Below, piece after piece: positions 36,887 through 43,485 of a stretch of DNA of 45,852 nt. The stretch is taken from assembly GCA_022508845.1 (NCBI GenBank), contig JAFLUL010000005.1:1-45852 (forward strand). Reading direction: 5' to 3'. Numbering within the stretch: the stretch's first letter is position 1; each line of letters opens with the position of its first letter. The notes under the pieces are model-generated. The model saw only the letters and a program-made list of their open reading frames with translations, did not search any database and was not told the DNA's origin. The position numbers and the translations under genes are program-made. The stretch comes from Oscillospiraceae bacterium. Lineage in GTDB: Bacteria > Bacillota > Clostridia > Oscillospirales > Acutalibacteraceae.

Positions 36887-39800
36887 ATGAGCAAGGAAAT
36901 CAAAAACGCGGGCGACAGCGGAGAAGAACTTGAAGTTAAAACTGCAGAATCCTCTTCCCCCGCTGAAGATATAATAACCGAAAGAAAAATAAAAGCCGCC
37001 GCCGTTCATACGGTAAAGCCTGAGGACAGCGACGTTATATATATCCCCGATCCCCATTCTGAGGAGGAAGCTCCTAAGCGCAGGTTTATTAAAACCGACT
37101 CAACCGAGTTTTTGAGCGTTAGAGCCGAGAAGGTGAAAAACGACACCGAAACGGAGGTAACAAAGTTTACCGACCGCTTCGTTTCGCAGGAGGTTCCCGA
37201 AAACGTCCACACCGGCCACACAGGGAAAATTGAAACCTACGATAAGATCCACGTTCCCGCAGAGCAGCATAAGATGATAGGAACGCTTTCTGCCGATGGT
37301 GAAGAAGGATCCGCGAGCGAAAAAGCTAAAACCGATGACGGGCTGCTGAACGCTCCAACAAAGCATATTGACGCTGTTCCGGGCTCTCTTTTAAGGGAGA
37401 TAGCAGGCACGGCTGACGACGACGTTCGCAGAAATCCTGATCAGCTTATGATGGAGGGATTTGACAGCATCGGCAAAAAAACCAAAGAGGAAATCGACTC
37501 AGACGAGGAGCTTAAGGAAAAGCTCACAAAATCGAAAGAAGAGCGGATAAAGAATTTCCGCTTTTGGGATAAGGAAAAGAGCGAGGAAACCTCCTCCGAT
37601 ACCGACGAAAAATTTTCGGAGAAAAAAAAGAGCGGCTCTCTTCCCGCCTTTGCCGCTAAGTTTTCCTCCAGATTTTCGCATATTGAAACTCAGTTTACGC
37701 CGGTTAAATGCGAGGAATACACCGACCGGAGCGACCGCAGAACGGTTTTTGAGGCAGTTAAAAAGGAAAAACAGCTTACCTTTGCAAAAATTATAATTCT
37801 TGCAGTTCTCTCGCTTGCTCTGCTCGGAATAGACATTGCCGCAAAGATAACCGCCTCCGGAAACAACGGCTTTTTCACCGTTTTCGGCGGCAGTGTTAAC
37901 GTTCTTATCGCCGTTAATCTTTTGGTTCTTGCCGTTTCGGGAGTTTTATTGTTCCCCGAGCTTAAAAACGGAGTTGTTTCCGTATTAAAGCTGCGTCCGA
38001 AAACCGATGCGCTTCTCCTGCTTTTATTTATTTCCGCTTTGGTTCAGAGCGTTGCTTCATTTTTCACTCAGCTTAAAATTTCCGACGCATATCAGCTTTT
38101 GGCTCCGGCTGCCGTTATAGCCTCGCTGCCGCTGCTTTTGGGAAAAATGTTTTATTACGATAATATTCGCCATTGCTTTAAAACAGTTTCAGCCAAGAGC
38201 GAAAAATCTTATCTCCGCAAGGTGACCGACCCTGAATTCAAGGCAAGGCTCGGATATAATGAGGGGAAGGACGAAAAAAACACCGTCTATGCCGGCAAAA
38301 CAAGATTTATAACCAATTTCCCCGCTTCGGGAGCAAACTCTGCTGCTTTGAGCGTTCCGGGTTCGCGCGTTTCTTCTGTGCTTGCAGGAGTATCGCTCAT
38401 AGTTGCCCTGATAGCTATTATAATAAACAAGAGCTTTCTCTGCGGAATCAGCGCACTTACTCTCTGTCTTTCCCTCAGTCTTCCCGTTTGCTCGATTGCC
38501 GCAACAGGCTTTTATCTTTCGCGCGCAAATAAGAGGCTTTCGATAAAATCCTCGTTTATTCAGAGCTTTGAGGATGCAAAGGCATTTTCAAAAATAGACA
38601 ATATTGTTTGTGACTGCGCCGAAATTTTTTCCGCCGAAATCAAAAACTGCCTGACTGCAAAGGACGTAAGCGTTAATCAGGCGCGTTTTGCCGCCGCCGC
38701 AACAGTTGCCGGAACAGGCTCTCTTATGGAGAAAATGTTTAAGGACGACATTGAAAAATATATGGATCTGCTTCCCGGCGCGCAGAATACGGTTTATGAA
38801 GATAAGCTCGGACTTTCGGCATATGTTTTGGGCTGCACAGTGCTCTTGGGAAATCACGATATGCTTGTTAACCACAACGTTGAGCTGCCTGACGAAGAGC
38901 TTATAATTAAATTTTTAGGTGAAGATGAAAAGCCGCTGTATCTTGCAATGGAGGGTCGCTTTACCGCGCTGTTTGCAGTTAAATACAGCGTTGCCTCCGA
39001 AATAAAGAGCGGAGTTTCAGAGCTTGTTAACAGCGGAACCTCGCTTTTATTGGGAACGAACGACTCAAATATAACCGACGTTTACGCCGAAGAGCTTTTG
39101 GAGCTTTCCGAAAACAGCGTTAGAATAATAAGCCCCGCCGCCTTCAAAAAGCTTGAGGAGGCAAAGGGCGCGGTTGCCGACAGCGAAAGCGCAAGCGTTG
39201 TGTTTACGGACTCATTTGAAAGCCTCTGCCGCTGCGCATCTCATGGCTTAAGGCTCAGCTCAATAAACACCCTCTCAAGAGCTGTTTGCATAGGAGGAGC
39301 CGCCGTTTCGCTCATTTTGGGAGCGGTTTTGGTTTTCACAGGGGCTTTTAAGAACACCTCCGCTTTGTCCGTCTGCCTTATTCAGTGCGTTTGGCTCGCG
39401 CTGAGCTTTGCCTCCCCGTTTTTCACCGTTAATAAAAAGGTTGCGGGAAATGTAAACGCGATTGCCGATAAAATGAAAAACATAATTCCGAAAAAGGCTG
39501 AAAAGCCCTTAAAAGAAGAGCCTCTTTCCGTTAATGACGGGCCTTTAGCGTTTGCCGAAGAGACTGCTGAACCCGTTCAAAGCCTTTTTGACATTCAAAA
39601 TCAGGCGGAAAAACAAAAAAATGCTTCGGATAAAGCAGATGAACCTAAAAAAGCTCCTGCCCCCGAAGAAAAGCAGAGCGTTATAGACAAAGAAACGGAT
39701 AACGCCGTAAGCGGCATTTTTGAAAAGAAAAACGAGCCTAAAAAGGTGAAAAAAACAAAAAAACAGAGAGACGAAAGCGAGGACGAAAACGGCCTTTCTT

Positions 39801-40306
39801 CCGAAATAGTTTCATCCCTCCATCTCTTCTCACCAAAGGATAGCTCTCAGCCCGAAAATGACGTTCTCAGTGACAGCGAAAATGAGGCTCCCTCAAAAAT
39901 AATAACGTCCGAAAAGCTCAGAAATGCTTTTTCATCGATCGGCGGATTTTATTCTCACCTCACCGAAAAAAACGAAAAGGCTCCTAAAAGGGATGAAAGC
40001 GAAGAGACCTTTTCGCTGTTCGGAAGCGAAAAGGCAGTGTCCAAAAACGCCGATGACGTTGAAAAGGACTATATTGAGCAAAAGGAAGAAGAGGACGCCT
40101 TAAGAAAGAAATTCACCGCACCTGATTCGCCCAAAGCACCCGTTTTTGACCTTAAGCGCGATAAAAAGCCTGCCGAACCCAAGTTTGAGGCTCCGCTGGA
40201 CACATCAGATGTTAATGTTTATAACGATGAGCTGTTTAAACGCTTTGAGGACGACAAAATTTTTGCCGGCCTGCACGAGGACGAGGATAACAATTTCAAT
40301 TTTTAA
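36887..40306 (+). CDS. Degenerate P-type-ATPase-like membrane protein with long disordered tails
   Basis: A 1139-residue protein not recognised as any named family. Residues 1-295 and about 865-1139 are charged and probably disordered. Helices lie near 299-319, 336-356, 374-394, 402-422, 494-514, 517-541, 795-817 and 826-846. The pattern resembles heavy-metal P-type ATPases: a SLPVCS segment (531-536) where CPC is expected, then FEDAKAFSKIDNIVCDCAEIF (561-581), where the position of DKTGTL keeps only Asp576, later LLGNHDML (653-660) and LLGTNDSN (721-728) in place of TGDN. The TGE loop and GDGxND are not seen. It is therefore probably non-catalytic. GAGGGA precedes the ATG; operon with rlmB. 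Confidence 0.7.
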   Translation: MSKEIKNAGDSGEELEVKTAESSSPAEDIITERKIKAAAVHTVKPEDSDVIYIPDPHSEEEAPKRRFIKTDSTEFLSVRAEKVKNDTETEVTKFTDRFVSQEVPENVHTGHTGKIETYDKIHVPAEQHKMIGTLSADGEEGSASEKAKTDDGLLNAPTKHIDAVPGSLLREIAGTADDDVRRNPDQLMMEGFDSIGKKTKEEIDSDEELKEKLTKSKEERIKNFRFWDKEKSEETSSDTDEKFSEKKKSGSLPAFAAKFSSRFSHIETQFTPVKCEEYTDRSDRRTVFEAVKKEKQLTFAKIIILAVLSLALLGIDIAAKITASGNNGFFTVFGGSVNVLIAVNLLVLAVSGVLLFPELKNGVVSVLKLRPKTDALLLLLFISALVQSVASFFTQLKISDAYQLLAPAAVIASLPLLLGKMFYYDNIRHCFKTVSAKSEKSYLRKVTDPEFKARLGYNEGKDEKNTVYAGKTRFITNFPASGANSAALSVPGSRVSSVLAGVSLIVALIAIIINKSFLCGISALTLCLSLSLPVCSIAATGFYLSRANKRLSIKSSFIQSFEDAKAFSKIDNIVCDCAEIFSAEIKNCLTAKDVSVNQARFAAAATVAGTGSLMEKMFKDDIEKYMDLLPGAQNTVYEDKLGLSAYVLGCTVLLGNHDMLVNHNVELPDEELIIKFLGEDEKPLYLAMEGRFTALFAVKYSVASEIKSGVSELVNSGTSLLLGTNDSNITDVYAEELLELSENSVRIISPAAFKKLEEAKGAVADSESASVVFTDSFESLCRCASHGLRLSSINTLSRAVCIGGAAVSLILGAVLVFTGAFKNTSALSVCLIQCVWLALSFASPFFTVNKKVAGNVNAIADKMKNIIPKKAEKPLKEEPLSVNDGPLAFAEETAEPVQSLFDIQNQAEKQKNASDKADEPKKAPAPEEKQSVIDKETDNAVSGIFEKKNEPKKVKKTKKQRDESEDENGLSSEIVSSLHLFSPKDSSQPENDVLSDSENEAPSKIITSEKLRNAFSSIGGFYSHLTEKNEKAPKRDESEETFSLFGSEKAVSKNADDVEKDYIEQKEEEDALRKKFTAPDSPKAPVFDLKRDKKPAEPKFEAPLDTSDVNVYNDELFKRFEDDKIFAGLHEDEDNNFNF

Positions 40307-40345
40307 TCCCCTATCCCCCCTATCTCCCAATCTCCATCCCGTTAA
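40307..40345 (-). other. C-run tract, possible G-quadruplex on the minus strand
   Basis: The intergenic stretch has four C-runs (CCCC, CCCCCC, CCC, CCC) with short AT spacers within 33 bases. The minus strand therefore has four G-runs of three or more with loops of about three to nine bases, compatible with a G-quadruplex. It lies between the 1139-residue gene and the alpha-galactosidase gene. Confidence 0.45.
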
Positions 40346-40359
40346 AAGTAGGTGTTTAT

Positions 40360-41652
40360 ATGAAAAATAAAAATCTTATAGCCCAAACTCCCCCAATGGG
40401 CTTTAACAGTTGGGACTGCTACGGCGCCGGAATAAACGAGGAGCAGCTTTTGGGCAATGCCGAGTATATGAGGGATAACCTCAGGCAGTACGGCTGGGAA
40501 TATGTTGTTTGCGATATTCAATGGTATGAGCCAACGGCCGATTCCTGCAACTACCACTATTTTGCCGATCTCTGTATGGATGAATATTCCCGTTTGATTC
40601 CTGCAGAGAACCGTTTTCCCTCCTCAAAGGGCGGCAAGGGATTTAAACCCATAGCCGATAAGATCCACGATATGGGGCTTAAGTTCGGCATACATATATT
40701 GAGAGGCATTCCCCGTCAGGCGGTGCACAGAAACACTCCCACCGTAACTCCCGGCGTTACCGCAAGGATGATAGCGCAGGGCTATTCCGTTTGCCCCTGG
40801 AACCCGGATATGTACGGAGTTGACTATAAGGCATTCGGCGCGCAGGAATACTATAATTCCCTGTTTGAGCTTTACGCCTCCTGGGATGTTGATTTCGTTA
40901 AGGTGGACGATATCTCTAATACCGAATTTTCGCCTAATAACCCCTATTCCGCCGAAAAAGAGATTGAGATGATAAGAAAGGCTATTGATCTCTGCGGCAG
41001 AGATATGGTGCTGAGCTTATCCCCAGGTCCCGCACCGATCGAAAAGGCCTTTCATCTTCAAAAAAATGCTAATATGTGGCGTATGTCGGGCGACTTTTGG
41101 GACAGGAGCGAAGCTCTCGACAATATGTTCCGCCTTTGCGAAAAATGGTATGCCCACATATCCCCCGGATGCTGGCCTGACTGCGATATGCTCCCGTTGG
41201 GCGTTTTGCAGTTAAACGATCCTAACCCCCTTTACCGCGCAAGAAACACCCGCTTTACCCCCAACGAGCAGAAAACGGTTATGAATTTGTGGTGTATATT
41301 CCGTTCGCCGCTTATGTTCGGAGGCGAAATGCGCTTAAACGACGATTTTACCCTCTCGCTTATAACAAACAGAGAGCTTCTTGAAATAAATCAGCATTCA
41401 TCCTGCAACCGTCCTCTCATATCCGACAGCCAAAAGGCGGTTTGGACTTGCACAGACAAAGACGGGAACAGCGTTTACGCCGTTTTTAATCTTATGCACG
41501 AAGATCAGGAGATAAGCTTTGAAACGGATGAAGAAAGTCCGTTTTCGATTTACGATCTCTGGACAAAAAAAGAAAGCCCCGCTTCTTCAAAAGAGCTTTC
41601 ATTTAATTTGCAGCCCCGCGAGAGCATAATATTCAGAATTCTGCACAAATAA
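40360..41652 (+). CDS. GH27 family alpha-galactosidase
   Basis: A 430-residue enzyme of glycoside hydrolase family 27 (melibiase clan D). The start TPPMGFNSWDCYG is characteristic. The nucleophile is Asp183 in DFVKVDD, and the acid/base is Asp245 in WRMSGDFWD, spaced as in human GLA. It hydrolyses terminal alpha-1,6-galactosyl residues of oligosaccharides such as raffinose or galactomanno-oligosaccharides. No signal peptide is present, so it acts on imported sugars. AGGTG precedes the ATG. A full promoter was not identified in the 53-bp upstream gap, so it may be read from the rlmB unit. A beta-sandwich C-terminal domain occupies about 345-430. Confidence 0.9.
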   Translation: MKNKNLIAQTPPMGFNSWDCYGAGINEEQLLGNAEYMRDNLRQYGWEYVVCDIQWYEPTADSCNYHYFADLCMDEYSRLIPAENRFPSSKGGKGFKPIADKIHDMGLKFGIHILRGIPRQAVHRNTPTVTPGVTARMIAQGYSVCPWNPDMYGVDYKAFGAQEYYNSLFELYASWDVDFVKVDDISNTEFSPNNPYSAEKEIEMIRKAIDLCGRDMVLSLSPGPAPIEKAFHLQKNANMWRMSGDFWDRSEALDNMFRLCEKWYAHISPGCWPDCDMLPLGVLQLNDPNPLYRARNTRFTPNEQKTVMNLWCIFRSPLMFGGEMRLNDDFTLSLITNRELLEINQHSSCNRPLISDSQKAVWTCTDKDGNSVYAVFNLMHEDQEISFETDEESPFSIYDLWTKKESPASSKELSFNLQPRESIIFRILHK

Positions 41653-41671
41653 GATCGCCCCAAAATGTGTA

Positions 41672-41699
41672 AAAAGGCAAATTGACATCAACGCCTTTT
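41672..41699. promoter_or_regulatory. Inverted repeat spanning the -35 box of the small-peptide gene
   Basis: AAAAGGC (41672-41678) and GCCTTTT (41693-41699) are inverse copies with a 14-bp spacer that contains the TTGACA box. A protein bound here would block the promoter, so an operator is plausible. Confidence 0.4.
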
Positions 41700-41710
41700 C
41701 ATTATATAAT
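41682..41710 (+). promoter_or_regulatory. Perfect-consensus promoter of the small membrane peptide
   Basis: TTGACA (41682-41687) and TATAAT (41705-41710), both exact, with 17-bp spacing. The transcript would start near 41717 and carry an AAAGGAG ribosome binding site at 41733-41739. Confidence 0.88.
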
Positions 41711-41746
41711 ATAGCCAAAGCGTTGATTTAAGAAAGGAGCTAATTT

Positions 41747-41845
41747 ATGGAGTATATACCCGGGCCTGTTCAGGTGCTTATTGATTGGCTGATACTTATT
41801 TTTACAACGATAGTCGGCTACTTCGAGAAAACACAGGAAGAATGA
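41747..41845 (+). CDS. 32-residue hydrophobic peptide, unknown function
   Basis: A complete short gene: AAAGGAG seven bases upstream, ATG, 32 codons, TGA. The peptide starts MEYIPGPVQVLIDW, continues as a hydrophobic helix (LILIFTTIVGY) and ends in FEKTQEE. It has one probable membrane-spanning or membrane-lying helix, with one Lys and several acids, so the net charge is negative. It is flanked by a perfect promoter and a strong terminator and is not part of a larger reading frame. Type I toxins of similar size exist, but these usually have a positive C-terminal end. A small membrane regulator or signalling peptide is an alternative. No antisense RNA was recognised. Confidence 0.72.
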   Translation: MEYIPGPVQVLIDWLILIFTTIVGYFEKTQEE

Positions 41846-41855
41846 TATAAGTTTT

Positions 41856-41888
41856 GAAAGGCGGCTTTTAAGCTGCCTTTCCTTTTTT
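41856..41888 (+). terminator. Terminator of the small-peptide unit
   Basis: A 12-bp stem with one G-U pair (GAAAGGCGGCTT / AAGCTGCCTTTC), followed by CTTTTTT, begins 10 bases after the peptide stop codon. Confidence 0.88.
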
Positions 41889-42000
41889 CCGAATATTACA
41901 AAAATCGGGTCAAAAATTACATTTGTGTAATAATTTTTAATTTTGGATATAAAATATAATCGTAGCAAGAGTAAAAGTTTTTCATTTGTTTCCTTCTTTA
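41889..42000. other. AT-rich gap with a small palindrome, no gene
   Basis: ATTACATTTGTGTAAT (41916-41931 region) is a perfect 6-4-6 palindrome, and TATAAT occurs at 41955-41960 without a proper -35 element. A short unknown transcript ending at the next terminator is conceivable but unproven. Confidence 0.3.
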
Positions 42001-42036
42001 AAAATTGCAGGCTGAAAATCAGCCTGCAATTTTTTT
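42001..42036. terminator. Strong bidirectional terminator (glyA side)
   Basis: A 15-bp perfect stem (AAAATTGCAGGCTGA / TCAGCCTGCAATTTT) with a 3-nt loop, followed by TTT on the plus strand and TTTTTAAAG on the minus strand. It lies 125 bases beyond the glyA stop, so it probably ends the glyA transcript. Confidence 0.85.
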
Positions 42037-42041
42037 AATTA

Positions 42042-42155
42042 TAAATTAAGAATTTTCAATTCGGAATTTCGGGGAAATCGCAAGCGATTTTTGATTATAT
42101 AATGCCAACCGCAGATTCATTTCCCCATTCCGTGGGCAATAGCGAACGATCCCTA
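42042..42155 (+). repeat. Dispersed intergenic repeat, near-complete copy after glyA
   Basis: Order of modules: AATTCGGAATTTCGGGG, AAATCGCAAGCGATTTTTG (42075-42093), ATTATATAATGCC, AACCGCAGATTCATTTCCCC, and GGGCAATAGCGAACG. AAATCGCAAGCGATTT is nearly a perfect palindrome. The inverse copy at 24968-25065 has the same order. It lies between the terminator and the glyA stop codon. Confidence 0.75.
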
Positions 42156-42160
42156 TTATT

Positions 42161-43327
42161 TTACATTGCCGAAATAATTTCGTTTATCTTTTTTGCGCAG
42201 GAAATTGCGTCCTCTTCCTTCCAGCCCTTAGTTGTCATAGCGGCGCAGCCAATGCGAACTCCGCTTGCCTGAGCCGGGGAGCGTTTTTCGCCCGGAACGC
42301 AGTTTTTATTGAGCGTTATGCCGTGTTTATCAAGCTCGTTTTGAACGTCCTTGCCCGAAAGGCGGGGATGGGTGCGGCTGAGGTCAACCAAAAACAGGTG
42401 GTTATCTGTTCCGCCGGTAACGATGTCATAGCCCATCTTTATAAATTCATCGCACATAGCCTTTGTGTTTTTAACTACCTGCTTTATATATTCCTTAAAT
42501 TCATTGCTGCAGGCTTCCTCGGCTGTTACCGCTTTTCCGGCGATTATGTGCATAAGAGGGCCGCCCTGAGTTCCGGGGAAAATTGCGGAATCCACCTTCT
42601 TGGCAAGCTCGGGCTTGCAGAAAATCAGTCCGCCTCTGGTGCCGCGAAGTGTTTTATGGGTCGTTGTTGTTATGATGTCGGCAATGCCGAAGGGTGATGG
42701 ATGCTCGCCCGCGGCGATAAGCCCCGCGATATGCGCCATATCCACCATAAAATATGCACCGTTTTCGGCGGCTATCTTGCCGAAACGCTCAAAATCTATT
42801 ATTCTTGAATATGCGCTTGCTCCCGCTAAAATAAGCTTCGGCTTATTCTCGGCGGCTTTTTTTGCAACATCCTCATAATCAATATATCCTTCGGATGTAA
42901 CGCCGTAAAACACCATATTATAAAGCCTGCCCGAAAAATTAACGCTGCTGCCGTGGGTGAGGTGGCCGCCGTTATTCAGATCCATTGAGAGTATAGTGTC
43001 GCCCGGTGAAAGCACGCTCATATACGCTGCCAGATTTGCCGAAGAACCGGAATGAGGCTGAACGTTAACGTGATAGTCGGTGGAGAAAACCTCTCTCCAT
43101 TTCAGGCAGCAGTATTCTTCCAGATCGTTTACTACCTCGCAGCCGCCGTAGTATCTGCCCTTGCTTCCGGAATATCTCTCGGTTGGATAGCCCTCGGCAT
43201 ATTTATTAGTAAGGCAGGAGCCAACAGCCTTAAGCACGTTTTCGCTAACAAAATTCTCGCTTGCGATAAGCTCAATATTGTTTTGCTGGCGGCGTTTTTC
43301 AAGCTCGATATAGTCAAAAGTGTTCAT
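42161..43327 (-). CDS. glyA: Serine hydroxymethyltransferase
   Basis: A 388-residue PLP enzyme interconverting serine and glycine while feeding one-carbon units to tetrahydrofolate. PLP lysine is Lys225 in [14 protein letters not shown], with Asp196 and His199 (VDMAHIAGL). The N-terminal [10 protein letters not shown] and RYYGG motifs are intact. It is 20-30 residues shorter than the usual 410-420, mostly at the C-terminus. The ribosome binding site is a run of eight G (minus strand) 10 bases before the ATG, with no AGGAGG. It is divergent from the radical SAM gene. Confidence 0.95.
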   Translation of the reverse strand: MNTFDYIELEKRRQQNNIELIASENFVSENVLKAVGSCLTNKYAEGYPTERYSGSKGRYYGGCEVVNDLEEYCCLKWREVFSTDYHVNVQPHSGSSANLAAYMSVLSPGDTILSMDLNNGGHLTHGSSVNFSGRLYNMVFYGVTSEGYIDYEDVAKKAAENKPKLILAGASAYSRIIDFERFGKIAAENGAYFMVDMAHIAGLIAAGEHPSPFGIADIITTTTHKTLRGTRGGLIFCKPELAKKVDSAIFPGTQGGPLMHIIAGKAVTAEEACSNEFKEYIKQVVKNTKAMCDEFIKMGYDIVTGGTDNHLFLVDLSRTHPRLSGKDVQNELDKHGITLNKNCVPGEKRSPAQASGVRIGCAAMTTKGWKEEDAISCAKKINEIISAM

Positions 43328-43337
43328 CTATCAAATT

Positions 43338-43345
43338 CCCCCCCC
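43338..43345 (-). promoter_or_regulatory. G8 homopolymer in the glyA ribosome binding region
   Basis: Eight consecutive C on the plus strand (G on the coding strand) sit about 10 bases before the glyA start codon and are the only Shine-Dalgarno-like sequence there. Slippage of such a run would change spacing and translation. Confidence 0.5.
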
Positions 43346-43424
43346 ATTTTTTTCGGCTATTCTATCATAACAAAAGCAGGATTGCAAGTGGCGCGCTTAA
43401 ATATTATATGATTACCCAAAAGAA

Positions 43425-43453
43425 TTGATTTTTCGTTATTATTATTGTATAAT
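43425..43453 (+). promoter_or_regulatory. Sigma-A promoter of the radical SAM gene
   Basis: TTGATT (43425-43430) and TATAAT (43448-43453) with a 17-bp spacer. GGGGG at 43472-43476 precedes the ATG at 43486. Confidence 0.75.
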
Positions 43454-43485
43454 GATGATAATATATGTTGCGGGGGCGAAAAAGC

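Noticed and set aside
41747..41845. Type I toxin of a toxin-antitoxin pair
   Set aside because: Size and hydrophobicity fit, but the tail is acidic rather than basic, and no divergent or overlapping antisense promoter was found. The function is left open.
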